Shown piece after piece: positions 16,276 through 24,257 of a stretch of 39,902 nucleotides of DNA. Position 1 is the first letter of the stretch, and each line of letters begins with the position of its first letter. Under the pieces are notes generated by a model. The model was not told where the DNA came from, ran no database searches, and was given only the letters and a program-made list of their open reading frames with translations. Source of the DNA: an uncultured Pseudomonas sp. (lineage in GTDB: Bacteria; Pseudomonadota; Gammaproteobacteria; Pseudomonadales; Pseudomonadaceae); the NCBI RefSeq assembly GCF_946885955.1, contig NZ_CAMPHI010000044.1, forward strand, positions 1-39,902. Reading direction: 5' to 3'. Made by a program: the position numbers and the translations under genes.

Positions 16276-16959
16276 CTACAGCTGCCCCCGCTGTTTAGCC
16301 TGACTGCCACTGACCTCATGTTCCAGATCCAGCAGGTTGAGCAGAAACTGGCCGAAGTAGCGCAGATCCTGCTCGATCGCCGCCCGCGCGCCCTGGCCGT
16401 CCCCCGCCGTCAGCGCCGCCAGAGCCTGTCCATGGAAGTCATTGAGGCGCAGCGACAGGTCGGCCTCGGTAAACAGTCGGTTGAAGAAGGGCCCGACCTG
16501 CAACCACAACGTCTCGATCATGCGCAGCAGAATCGCGTTGTCGCATCCCCGGTATAGCCGCAGGTGGAAGGCGCTGTTGGCGCGCAAGTAGCCTTGCACA
16601 TCGCGCATTTCCAGCGCCTCCGCCATATGCGCGCTGCACTCGGCCAACGCGGCCAGATCCGCCGCATTCAGGCGCGACGCGGCCAGCTCCACGGCCAAGC
16701 CTTCCAGGCTCAGGCGCACCTGCAGAATATGTTCGAAGCGTGCGCGGGTCATGGCGGGCACCCGCACCGAGCGTTGTGGCTCGCCTTCCAGTGCACCTTC
16801 CGCGACCAGGCGCTGCAACGCCGCACGCACCGGCATCGGGCTGGTACCCCATTCGCTCGCCAGGTCACGGATCTTCATCCGCTCGCCAGGCTGGAAACGC
16901 CCGGCCAGCAGGGCCGCGCGGATGTTCTGGTAGAGCTGTTCCTGCAGGTTATCGGCCAT
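16276..16959 (-). CDS. GntR-family (FCD subfamily) transcriptional regulator
   Basis: This 227-aa protein has an N-terminal winged HTH (about 5-70: NIRAALLAGRFQPGERMKIRDLASEWGTSPMPVRAALQRLVAEGAL). An all-helical FCD effector domain (about 80-215) follows, with FHLRLYRGCDN and FHGQALAAL placing the usual metal-ligand His and Asp residues. AAGGA 9 nt before ATG supports the start. FCD regulators commonly bind carboxylic or amino-acid-derived effectors and repress neighbouring catabolic genes. The TGTGATCACA palindromes between the SDR and aminotransferase genes are the likely operators. Confidence 0.9.
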   Translation of the reverse strand: MADNLQEQLYQNIRAALLAGRFQPGERMKIRDLASEWGTSPMPVRAALQRLVAEGALEGEPQRSVRVPAMTRARFEHILQVRLSLEGLAVELAASRLNAADLAALAECSAHMAEALEMRDVQGYLRANSAFHLRLYRGCDNAILLRMIETLWLQVGPFFNRLFTEADLSLRLNDFHGQALAALTAGDGQGARAAIEQDLRYFGQFLLNLLDLEHEVSGSQAKQRGQL

Positions 16960-17066
16960 GGCTCAGCGTCCTTGTGGCGGCGCGGGGAGTTGGGCGAGGG
17001 TCAATAGGCAGTTACGCATGCTGTTCTCCAAAGTATTCAACGAAAGCTGAGCGGTTCTGCTAGCGG

Positions 17067-17149
17067 CAGGCTAGGCGCAGGGGTGCTTGAAAAGCGGAGT
17101 TGACTGCAGTCAATGAGCATTTTCGAGCACCCCTGCAACAACGCCTGAC
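17067..17149. repeat. Large imperfect palindrome (dispersed repeat, copy A)
   Basis: The arms CAGGGGTGCTTGAAAA (17078-17093) and 17120-17135 pair with one mismatch. The centre holds a perfect 14-bp palindrome TTGACTGCAGTCAA (17100-17113). The outer flanks CAGGCTAGGCG and CAACAACGCC match copy C at 4-92. The inner AAAAGCG..GAGTT..ACTG..AATGAGCATTTT matches copy B at 23047-23206. It lies in the gap between the GntR and SDR genes. Confidence 0.75.
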
Positions 17150-17163
17150 CGACGCAGAAACGC

Positions 17164-17946
17164 TCAGGGGGCCTTGTTCTCGATCAGGCAGTTGCCGCCA
17201 TCGACCACCAGCACTTCGCCGGTAATGTAGCTGGCTTCCGGCGAGGCGAGAAACGCCACGGCAGCGGCGATTTCATCCGGGCGGCCGGCGCGGCCTATGG
17301 GGGTGTACGTGGCGGCGCGGTGCTCCTCATCGGTACTCGATCCGGTGGCGATCCAGCCCGGCGCGACGCTGTTGACCGTGATGCCCTGCTTCGCCACCTC
17401 CAGCGCCAGGCCCATGCTCAGCCCGAGCATGCCGGCCTTGGCTGCGCTGTAGGCGGCCTCGCCGGGGTTGCTGCCGCGAGTGCCGGTGGTCGAGCTGATA
17501 TTGACGATGCGCCCGTAGCCGCGCGCCTGCATGCCGGGCAGCAGGGCGCGGGTGAGCAGGAAGGCGCTGGTCAGGTTGCGCGCGAGGGACAGGTTCCAGG
17601 TCGCCAGGTCCATCGCCGCGACCTCGGCGAACGGCTCCGGGCTGCCCTGCATGGCCATGCCGGCGTTATTGACCAGGATGTCAACGCGGCCGAACTGGGC
17701 CTGCGCCCAGCTCGCCAACTCGGCGACCTGCGCTTCGTCGGTGAGATCGACAGCCAGCGCGCGGGCGTCTATCCCTTCAGCCAGCAGCTCGCGCGCACGC
17801 TGCTCGACGCGCGCGCTGCTGGCGGTGAGCAGCACCCGCACTCCTTCACGGCCCAGGCGCCTGGCGATCGCCAGGCCGATGCCGCTGTCGCTGCCGGCCC
17901 CACTGACCAGCGCCACCTGGTCCTGCCAGATCGAATACGTCTTCAT
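17164..17946 (-). CDS. Short-chain dehydrogenase/reductase
   Basis: This 260-aa classical SDR has a cofactor loop SGAGSDSGIG at 15-24, NNAG at 93-96 and catalytic S152 (VNISSTTG). It also has Y166 and K170 (YSAAK), and the C-terminal YITGEVLVVDGG. An NAD(P)-dependent alcohol/ketone or imine-type oxidation is expected. ATG 17946 has AGGA 6 nt upstream; a GTG six codons earlier lies inside the operator palindrome and is less likely. It is divergent from the aminotransferase, sharing an operator region, and probably works in the same amine or amino-alcohol pathway. Confidence 0.9.
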   Translation of the reverse strand: MKTYSIWQDQVALVSGAGSDSGIGLAIARRLGREGVRVLLTASSARVEQRARELLAEGIDARALAVDLTDEAQVAELASWAQAQFGRVDILVNNAGMAMQGSPEPFAEVAAMDLATWNLSLARNLTSAFLLTRALLPGMQARGYGRIVNISSTTGTRGSNPGEAAYSAAKAGMLGLSMGLALEVAKQGITVNSVAPGWIATGSSTDEEHRAATYTPIGRAGRPDEIAAAVAFLASPEASYITGEVLVVDGGNCLIENKAP

Positions 17947-17955
17947 TACCAATCC

Positions 17956-17965
17956 TGTGATCACA
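17956..17965. promoter_or_regulatory. Operator-like palindrome 1, TGTGATCACA
   Basis: This is a perfect 10-bp palindrome 10 bp upstream of the SDR start codon (on its non-coding side). The same core is at 18019-18028. It is a likely site for the GntR regulator encoded beyond the SDR gene. Confidence 0.65.
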
Positions 17966-18015
17966 AATTAATGGCGATACTAGCAAATATTACTCTCAGC
18001 ATGACCCATTGACAT

Positions 18016-18031
18016 ATTTGTGATCACAAAT
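18016..18031. promoter_or_regulatory. Operator-like palindrome 2, ATTTGTGATCACAAAT
   Basis: This perfect 16-bp palindrome lies 35 bp upstream of the aminotransferase start codon. Its centre is 63 bp from the centre of palindrome 1, about six helical turns, so two regulator dimers could sit on the same DNA face. Confidence 0.7.
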
Positions 18032-18065
18032 AAAAATGTGCAGAAATTCGAACGAGGTGTTCAAC

Positions 18066-19457
18066 ATGACTGCCAGCGGCATCAGCCCATCCGCCGTGGA
18101 ATCCTTCGCCGCCCGCGAGCGCGAACGCTTCCTGCAACGCAACCCAAAGTCCGCGGCCCTGGCCGAGCGCGCCCGCCAGTCGCTGTACGGCGGCGTCCCC
18201 ATGCACTGGATGGCCGACTGGTCCACGCCCTGCCCGTTGTTCGTCGAGCGCGCCAGCGGCGCACGCTTCTATGACGTCGACGGCCACGAATACATTGATT
18301 TCTGCCTGGGCGACACCGGCAGCATGTTCGGCCACTCGCCAGCGCCGATCGCCAAGGCCATCGCAGAGCAAGCCGGTAACGGCCTGACCACCATGCTGCC
18401 CGGCGAGGATGCGGTGGTCTGCGGCGAGTTGCTGGCCGCGCGCTTCGGCCTGCCGTTCTGGCAAGTCACCGCCACCGCCACGGATTCCAACCGCTATGTA
18501 CTGCGCTGGGCGCGCGAAATCACTCAGCGCAAGACCTTGCTGGTGTTCGACGGTTGCTACCACGGCACCGTCGACGACGTCATGGTGCGTTGCCGCGACG
18601 GCCAGACCGTGCCGCGCGCCGGCCTGGTCGGCCAGGCCTATGACCTGACCCAGTTCAGCCGCTCGATCCCGTTCAACGACGTCGAAGCGCTGGAAGCCGC
18701 GCTGGCCCAGGGCGACGTCTGCGCCCTGCTGTGCGAGCCGGCGATGACCAATATCGGCATGGTGCTGCCCGAGCCGGGCTTTATGCAGAAGTGCCGCGAG
18801 CTAACCCGCCAATACGGCGCGCTGCTGATCATCGACGAGACCCACACCATCTCCACCGATATCGGTGGCTGCACCCGGCTGTGGCACCTCGAACCGGACT
18901 TCTTCGTGGTCGGCAAGCCGATCGCCGGCGGCGTGCCCTGCGGCATCTTCGGCTGCAGCGCGGCGATGGCCGAGGCCATGACCGCCGCCCGCCAACGCGA
19001 TCGCGAGGACAGCCACGGCCATGGTCACAGCGGCATGGGCACCACGCTGTCGGCCAACGCTCTGGCCATGCACTGCATGCGCGCCAACCTCGAACAGGTG
19101 ATGACCCCGGCCGCCTACGCACACATGCTGCCGCTGGCGGGGCGACTGGCCGAAGGCTTTCGCAGCCTGATCGGCAAGCACGGGCTGCAATGGTCGGTGA
19201 CCGAGCTCGGCGCGCGCTGCGAGTTCCAGTTCTGCCCGGTGTCGCCGAAGACCGGTGCCGAAGCCGAGGCGGCGTTCCACGATGAACTGCAGATGGCCCT
19301 GCACCTGTACCTGATCAACCGCGGCATCCTGATCACACCGTTCCACAACATGACCCTGTGCTGCCCGGACACCACGGAAGCCGACGTGGACCGGCTGATT
19401 ACGACCCTGGATCAGGCCCTCAGCGAGCTGCTGGTCATCCCCGGTGCCCGCGAATAA
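18066..19457 (+). CDS. Class III PLP-dependent aminotransferase (glutamate-1-semialdehyde aminomutase-like)
   Basis: This 463-aa fold-type I aminotransferase has the PLP lysine K284 in DFFVVGKPIAGG. D257 (LLIIDETHT) should contact the pyridine nitrogen, and YHG (165-167) stacks on the ring. It resembles the glutamate-1-semialdehyde/beta-amino-acid branch, but the usual SGTEA phosphate-loop motif reads TATDSN here, an unusual substitution. An insertion rich in His/Gly (REDSHGHGHSGMG, about 318-330) precedes the conserved T near 331. GAGG 8 nt before ATG 18066 fixes the start. It is followed after 69 bp by the glutamine-synthetase-like gene. The substrate is unknown; an amine, amino alcohol or beta-amino acid fits the context. 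Confidence 0.85.
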   Translation: MTASGISPSAVESFAARERERFLQRNPKSAALAERARQSLYGGVPMHWMADWSTPCPLFVERASGARFYDVDGHEYIDFCLGDTGSMFGHSPAPIAKAIAEQAGNGLTTMLPGEDAVVCGELLAARFGLPFWQVTATATDSNRYVLRWAREITQRKTLLVFDGCYHGTVDDVMVRCRDGQTVPRAGLVGQAYDLTQFSRSIPFNDVEALEAALAQGDVCALLCEPAMTNIGMVLPEPGFMQKCRELTRQYGALLIIDETHTISTDIGGCTRLWHLEPDFFVVGKPIAGGVPCGIFGCSAAMAEAMTAARQRDREDSHGHGHSGMGTTLSANALAMHCMRANLEQVMTPAAYAHMLPLAGRLAEGFRSLIGKHGLQWSVTELGARCEFQFCPVSPKTGAEAEAAFHDELQMALHLYLINRGILITPFHNMTLCCPDTTEADVDRLITTLDQALSELLVIPGARE

Positions 19458-19464
19458 ACCTAGG

Positions 19465-19509
19465 GGTGCGCCATGCGCACCGTTAACCCTGTGGTGCGTA
19501 CGACGCACC
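19465..19509. repeat. REP-like double hairpin between aminotransferase and synthetase genes
   Basis: Two adjacent hairpins are present: GGTGCGC-CAT-GCGCACC (19465-19481) and GGTGCGT-ACG-ACGCACC (19493-19509). Similar GGTGCG..CGCACC units are common intergenic repeats in pseudomonads. They may tune downstream expression or stabilise the upstream message. Confidence 0.65.
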
Positions 19510-19526
19510 CTACAGAGACAATCACC

Positions 19527-20894
19527 ATGCAGTTCGCCGATCCCCAAGAAGCCCATGACTTTCTCAACCAGCACCCCGAGGTGCGCAGCATCGAGTTGAT
19601 GCTGATCGACGCCAACGGTATTCCCCGCGGCAAGCTGCTGCACCGCGACGAGTTGCTGGCCCTCTATGAAAACGGTCGGCCTCTGCCCAGCTCGATCCTC
19701 GCCCTGACCATTCAAGGCGAGGACGTCGAGGGCAGTGGCCTGGTCTGGGAGGTCGCCGACGCCGACTGCTGGAGCTATCCGCTGTCCGGCAGCCTGTGCC
19801 TGCAACCCTGGCGTACCCAGCCCACCGGCCAGTTGCAGGTAAGCATGCACCCGACCCACGGCCTGCCCGCCGCCCCAGCCGATCCGCGTCACGTCCTGAT
19901 CCGCGCCATCGACCGCCTCAAGGCCGACGGCTACCACCCAGTGATGGCGGTGGAGCTGGAGTTCTACCTGCTGGACCAGCAGCGCGACGCCAACGGACGA
20001 CCGCAACCGGCGTTGCAGATGAACGGCGTGCGCCCGCAGGCGCCGCAGGTCTATGGCGTGTACGAGCTGGAACAACTGCAGCCGTTTCTCGACGACCTCT
20101 ATGCCGCCTGTGAGGTGCAGGGCCTGCCGGTGCGCACGGCGATATCCGAATACGCCCCCGGCCAGCTCGAACTGACCCTGGAGCACCGCTTCGATGCCCT
20201 TCAGGCCATCGACGAAGGCCTGCGCTACAAGCGCCTGGTCAAGGGCGTGGCCGGCAAACATGGCCTGCAAGCCTGCTTTATGGCCAAGCCGTTCGACAAC
20301 CGCTCCGGCAGCGGCCTGCACCTGCACGTCAGCCTGGCCGACGCCCAGGGCAACAACCTGATGGCCAGCGACGACCCCCAGGGCACGCCGCTGCTGAGGC
20401 ACGCGATCGGCGGCATGATGACCACGCTCAACGATGCCCTGGCGATCTTCTGCCCCAACGCCAATTCCTACCGACGCTTCCAGGCCAATAGCTACGCGCC
20501 GCAGGCCAAGAGCTGGGGGGTGAACAACCGTACCGTGTCGTTCCGCGTGCCATCCGGGCCGGCGTTCAGTCGCCATATCGAACACCGCATCTGCGGCGCC
20601 GATGCCAACCCCTACCTGGCCGCCGCCGCGATCCTGGCGGGCGTTCATTTGGGTATCCAACAGCAGATCGATCCGGGCGAGGCCACCGTCGGCAATGGCT
20701 ACCAGCAGCTGCACGACACCCTGCCCGTCGATTGGCTAAGCGCCTTGCACGCGCTGGAAAACTCCACCTGGGCCAGAAACGCGCTGGGCGAGGACTTCCT
20801 CAAGGTGTTCCTGGCGATCAAGTGGACCGAGTTCCGTCAATTCATGGGCGAGGTTGGCGAGCAGGATTGGCGCTGGTATCTGACTCACGCTTGA
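19527..20894 (+). CDS. Glutamine synthetase family protein, gamma-glutamylpolyamine synthetase-like (PauA/SpuB type)
   Basis: This 455-aa ATP-dependent ligase is predicted to join glutamate to an amine. The start MQFADPQEAHDFLNQHPEV closely follows P. aeruginosa SpuB as I recall it. Glutamine-synthetase hallmarks are E143 and E145 (MAVELEFYLLD), ISEYAPGQLEL, GSGLHLHVS, CPNANSYRRF, WGVNNRTVSFRVP and EHRICGADANPYL. No adenylylation loop is obvious. ATG 19527 is better than ATG 19473, which lies in a REP hairpin. With the SDR and aminotransferase it suggests a route in which an amine is gamma-glutamylated and then oxidised. Substrate (polyamine or monoamine) not determinable. Confidence 0.9.
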   Translation: MQFADPQEAHDFLNQHPEVRSIELMLIDANGIPRGKLLHRDELLALYENGRPLPSSILALTIQGEDVEGSGLVWEVADADCWSYPLSGSLCLQPWRTQPTGQLQVSMHPTHGLPAAPADPRHVLIRAIDRLKADGYHPVMAVELEFYLLDQQRDANGRPQPALQMNGVRPQAPQVYGVYELEQLQPFLDDLYAACEVQGLPVRTAISEYAPGQLELTLEHRFDALQAIDEGLRYKRLVKGVAGKHGLQACFMAKPFDNRSGSGLHLHVSLADAQGNNLMASDDPQGTPLLRHAIGGMMTTLNDALAIFCPNANSYRRFQANSYAPQAKSWGVNNRTVSFRVPSGPAFSRHIEHRICGADANPYLAAAAILAGVHLGIQQQIDPGEATVGNGYQQLHDTLPVDWLSALHALENSTWARNALGEDFLKVFLAIKWTEFRQFMGEVGEQDWRWYLTHA

Positions 20895-20949
20895 GCACTG
20901 GAATACCCGGCAGATAGGGTAAGCTCCGCGTATTCAAGCGGGAGTTACG

Positions 20950-21345
20950 ATGATCGATCTGTTCGATGTGTTTCTGGTCATGCTGTTCGCCAGTGCCCTG
21001 GCCTGGCTATGGCATGGCCACGGCATTCGCGAACGCGCCTTGCTGGCGGTCAAGCAGCACTGCGCCAAGCTCGATGTCGAGCTGCTCGACGGCAACGTGG
21101 CGTTGCAGCGCTTCGCCCTGCTCGCCGATGCCCGTGGCCGCAAGCGCCTGGCGCGGGTCTATGGCTTCGAATTCACCGTCACCGGCGAGCAGCGCCACAG
21201 CGGCAGCATCGTCATGTTCGGCCGCTACCCCGGGCGCATCGAGCTGGCGCCCCATCCCTTCCGCGAGCCGGAACGCGAGAGCGCGCAGATCATCGAACTG
21301 GATCGCTGGCGCAGCCGACAGGACGAACGCCAGCGCAACGAGTAA
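20950..21345 (+). CDS. DUF3301 domain protein
   Basis: This 131-aa protein has one N-terminal membrane anchor (about 5-22, FDVFLVMLFASALAWLWHGHG). A cytoplasmic-type domain beginning RERALLAVKQHCAKLDVELLDGNVALQRF follows, the usual DUF3301 pattern. The C-terminal 30 residues are highly charged. GGGAG 6 nt before ATG supports the start. It is convergent with the beta-lactamase gene, 3 bp apart. Function unknown. Confidence 0.85.
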   Translation: MIDLFDVFLVMLFASALAWLWHGHGIRERALLAVKQHCAKLDVELLDGNVALQRFALLADARGRKRLARVYGFEFTVTGEQRHSGSIVMFGRYPGRIELAPHPFREPERESAQIIELDRWRSRQDERQRNE

Positions 21346-21348
21346 TAC

Positions 21349-22146
21349 CTACAGCAACCCGAGCGCGCGCAAGCTGGCCTTGCCCAGCTCAATGCGCTTG
21401 TCGGCATCGGCCGCATTCTCCATCGGCATGTTCAGGGCAAAACTGTAGAGCCTGCCGTCCCGCTCCAGCCAGCCGACCCACCAGCCGATGCCCGGCTTTA
21501 CCGAGGTGGCCCAGCCGGTCTTGCCGTACAGGGTCCAGCCGTCGCCTTGCTCGAGCTGGCTGATCTGCCGGACCTGGGCCTGAATCTCCGCTGCCACGGG
21601 CAGTTGGTCCCTGGCCAGACGCGCAAGAAATTGCGCCTGCTCCACCGCGCTGATCGCCAGGGGCCCGCGCAACCAGAACTGATCGACGACCTCACCGACC
21701 TGGCCATTGCCGAAATCCAGCGGTGCCAGCTGCTCGCGCATCCGCGCCAGGCCGATACGTCGCGCCAGCTCCTGATAGACCGGGACATTGGACAGCCTGA
21801 TCGCCTCGCGCAGGCCCATGTCGCGCTCCCAACTCTTGAGATAACGCGGTTTGCCGTCGTAGACGAAGACCTCGTCGACACTGCTCACCGCGCCTGTCGC
21901 CAGGCCGATCAGGCTGTGCGCGATCTTGAATGTCGAGGCCGGCACGTAGCGGGTTTGCGCGCGAGTGCGGTCATGCCCCAGGAGCAGATCCCGCTCGACA
22001 TCGTAGAGCACGAACGTACCCGTCGCCCCGGCTTGCGCGAAGACCCGCGCGAGCGCCTGGCTGTCGCGCCATTCCAGCGCCTGCGTCTGGCCGACCAGCA
22101 GCGCCAGCAGGCCGCCGAGAAACCATTTCATCAGCGAATTCGTCAT
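21349..22146 (-). CDS. blaOXA: Class D beta-lactamase, OXA-50-like
   Basis: This 265-aa periplasmic serine beta-lactamase hydrolyses beta-lactams through an acyl-enzyme. It has a signal peptide (about 1-23, ending TQA before LEWRDSQ), STFK at 71-74 (nucleophile S71, K74 for carboxylation), SNV at 119-121, FGN at 145-147 (YGN in most), WLRG at 158-161 and KTG at 209-211. It aligns along its whole length with P. aeruginosa OXA-50/PoxB (FVLYDV, SNVPVYQELARRIGL, GWWVGW). Its start overlaps the hydrolase stop (ATGA), implying coupling. An alternative start at 22131 also gives a good signal peptide. No mobile element is beside it, so it looks like an intrinsic chromosomal gene. Confidence 0.92.
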   Translation of the reverse strand: MTNSLMKWFLGGLLALLVGQTQALEWRDSQALARVFAQAGATGTFVLYDVERDLLLGHDRTRAQTRYVPASTFKIAHSLIGLATGAVSSVDEVFVYDGKPRYLKSWERDMGLREAIRLSNVPVYQELARRIGLARMREQLAPLDFGNGQVGEVVDQFWLRGPLAISAVEQAQFLARLARDQLPVAAEIQAQVRQISQLEQGDGWTLYGKTGWATSVKPGIGWWVGWLERDGRLYSFALNMPMENAADADKRIELGKASLRALGLL

Positions 22147-23021
22147 ACGCGTTGCAGCAGAAAGGCGCCGACCCGCTCGGCGCTGTCCTGCGGCTGCTCC
22201 TGCATGAAGCAATGCCCACCCGCCAGCACCTGGGCGCTGACATGGCCGTTGCCGGCGCACCAGCGCGCCACCGATTTGGCGACGAAGGGATAGCTGCGCT
22301 GGCCGTAGAGCACCTGTGTCGGGGTCGTCACCTTGGCCAGCGACGGCCACAGACGTTTGGGGAAGGAGCCGAAAATCTCCGCCTCGCGGCTCGGCCGGCA
22401 CTTCAGCTCGACACCCTTGTCGGTATCCTTCAGCGCGTGGGCGATATAGGCATCGAAGGCGTCGTCGCTCCAGCCGCGAAACATCCCACGGCCGCAGAGC
22501 GCGGCATGCGCGGCGGCACGGTCCGGCCAGACGCTACGGCGTTGCCGGGCCTTGCGCGCCAGGGTCGTACGCTGACTGAGGCCGACCACATCGGAGAGCG
22601 CCATCACACCGATCATCGCCGGGCTGAACAGCACTGGATCGAGCAGCACCGCGCGCTGGAACAACTGCGGCTGCTGCGCCAGCATCAGGGCGCTCAGCAC
22701 TCCGCCGAAACTGTGCCCGAGGGCGAACAGCGGCACCCCGGAAAACCGTTCGCGTCCCACCGCCAGAGCCTCGAGGGCGAGTTCCGCACTGCGGTTCCAG
22801 CCATGAAAACGGCCACCGTGTTCGCTGTCGCCATGGCCCTGGATGTCGCATAACCAGAGGTCGAAATCTTCGGCCAGACGAGCCAGCATCGGCTCGTAGA
22901 CCCGCCCGCAATAACCGTTGCCGTGGAGGAAATGCAGCAGCGGCTTGCCCGACGGCGGCGAATGCCAGCCACGCAGCGTGAAACCCGCGGAGCAGGGGTG
23001 GGACCAGGGAACTAGGTGCAT
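22143..23021 (-). CDS. Alpha/beta hydrolase, coupled to the beta-lactamase gene
   Basis: This 292-aa cytoplasmic hydrolase has an oxyanion region HGNG at 33-36 and the nucleophile elbow GHSFGG at 102-107 (S104). The probable catalytic His is H270 (LAGGHCFMQEQP). It is lysophospholipase-like in overall pattern (ADVWLCDIQGHGDSE-type segment near 54-68). I chose ATG 23021; the upstream extension lies in a repeat flank. It is probably co-transcribed with the OXA gene through a 4-bp overlap; P. aeruginosa poxAB is a comparable two-gene arrangement. Substrate unknown. Confidence 0.85.
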   Translation of the reverse strand: MHLVPWSHPCSAGFTLRGWHSPPSGKPLLHFLHGNGYCGRVYEPMLARLAEDFDLWLCDIQGHGDSEHGGRFHGWNRSAELALEALAVGRERFSGVPLFALGHSFGGVLSALMLAQQPQLFQRAVLLDPVLFSPAMIGVMALSDVVGLSQRTTLARKARQRRSVWPDRAAAHAALCGRGMFRGWSDDAFDAYIAHALKDTDKGVELKCRPSREAEIFGSFPKRLWPSLAKVTTPTQVLYGQRSYPFVAKSVARWCAGNGHVSAQVLAGGHCFMQEQPQDSAERVGAFLLQRV

Positions 23022-23046
23022 GTGGATACTCGCGCTCGACAGCCCG

Positions 23047-23206
23047 CTAGCAGGCCGTTGAAAAACTACCTGCGTTGGCAACACTGCGTTAAAAATGACC
23101 CGGGACTCGGCGTCTCAAAATGCTCATTTACAGCAGTAAACTACGCTTTTTCGGCCATTTTTGCCTTGTCTTGCCTGCCTCGCCTACGTTTTCAATGGCC
23201 CGCTAG
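23047..23206. repeat. 160-bp MITE-like palindromic element (copy B)
   Basis: The terminal inverted repeats CTAGCAGGCCGTTGAAAA (23047-23064) and 23189-23206 pair with two mismatches. The interior contains TTACAGCAGTAAACTACGC, whose complement matches the core of the repeat at 17067-17149. No coding capacity. A fragment resembling one terminus (ACGGTTGAAAAACCACCTGC) is at 31728-31747. Confidence 0.75.
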
Positions 23207-23229
23207 TGTACTGCGCCGCACCGCCCGGA

Positions 23230-23255
23230 CAAAAAGAAGGCGCCATTGCGGCGCC
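23230..23255 (-). terminator. Rho-independent terminator of the 23285 hydrolase gene
   Basis: On the minus strand GGCGCC-GCAAT-GGCGCC is followed by TTCTTTTTG, 30 bp beyond the hydrolase stop codon. Confidence 0.75.
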
Positions 23256-23284
23256 GAATTTTCACGCTCCGGTCCGGGCGCGGC

Positions 23285-24070
23285 TCATTGCCGCGCGCGG
23301 ATAAAACGCTCCAGCAAGGCATTCAGCTGCCCGGGCTGGTCCAGCGGAGTGGCGTGCCCGGAATCGGCCACCACGACCAATTCGGCGTTGCGCAGCTGCG
23401 CGGTATAGGCGCGCTTGTAGGCCAGCGGGGTGTAGTCGCGGTCGCCGGTGACGATCAGCATCGGCGTGTCGACGCGGTTCACCGCGGGCAGCGCCGACCA
23501 GCCGAGAATCGCGTGGATCGCGTGCAGGTAGGAGGCGCGGTCATTGGCCGCGATACGCATGACCATCAGGCGCCGCAACTGATCCTGCTCGGCATGCGGG
23601 AACAACCTGCGCGCCATCAGCCGGCCGAGTACCTTGAGGCCCAGCAGGTGGATCAAGGCCAGGCGCAGATAGACCCTGAGACGCACCTGCCAGGTGTCGA
23701 CGGGAAAGCTCGGCGCGCTGTTGATCGCCACCATCGCGCCGACCAGGTCGGGCTTGTTGGCCAATAGCTGGAAGCCCACCATCCCGCCCATGGAAATGCC
23801 GACCAGCACGCAGCCGCGGATGTTCATCACCCGAATGAACTCGGCCACATCGTCGGCCAGTTCGGCAACGCTGACCGGCGCGCTCAGCGGTTCGCTGGCA
23901 CCGTGGCCGCGCAGATCCAGGGCAAAAACCTCGGCGAAACGCGAGAGTGCATCGATTTGCGGTTGCCAATCCTGCAAGGACGAACCCAACCCATGCAGCA
24001 ACAACACGGGCACGCCTTTACCGCGGCGAATATAGGCACAACGACCATTCTGCAGTTGTATATAGTGCAT
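23285..24070 (-). CDS. Alpha/beta hydrolase (esterase/HAD-hydrolase-like fold)
   Basis: This 261-aa single-domain hydrolase has HGLGSS (26-31) as its oxyanion loop and GISMGG as its nucleophile elbow (S93). An acidic residue lies near 210-212 (TGDRDYTP) and H239 is in DSGHATPLD. There is no signal peptide, so it is cytoplasmic. GAGGG lies about 11 nt before ATG. It is divergent from the TetR gene with an AT-rich 187-bp promoter region between. It could cleave esters or oligomers, including hydroxyalkanoate dimers imported from the neighbouring depolymerase; that last link is inference. Confidence 0.85.
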   Translation of the reverse strand: MHYIQLQNGRCAYIRRGKGVPVLLLHGLGSSLQDWQPQIDALSRFAEVFALDLRGHGASEPLSAPVSVAELADDVAEFIRVMNIRGCVLVGISMGGMVGFQLLANKPDLVGAMVAINSAPSFPVDTWQVRLRVYLRLALIHLLGLKVLGRLMARRLFPHAEQDQLRRLMVMRIAANDRASYLHAIHAILGWSALPAVNRVDTPMLIVTGDRDYTPLAYKRAYTAQLRNAELVVVADSGHATPLDQPGQLNALLERFIRARQ

Positions 24071-24257
24071 AAATAAAAATTCCCTCGAACGATAACTTCC
24101 CGATACTTATAAGCCGGCACTGATGAACAACTATCAGTTATCTTGATATTTACCCCATTGTTATTAATTGATTTCGCCGCGTCCGTTTAAACTTCGCTAT
24201 TTGCCTTATACTCGCGAAAAACTTAGAATCGCTTTGCTTTCAACGAGAACTTCCCCC

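Noticed and set aside
19473..19526. Upstream ATG for the glutamine-synthetase-like gene
   Set aside because: It falls inside a REP hairpin and adds 18 residues not seen in SpuB-type proteins, which begin MQFA.
18801..20714. 637-codon minus-strand open frame across the aminotransferase and synthetase genes
   Set aside because: It spans two real genes and their gap, with shadow composition.
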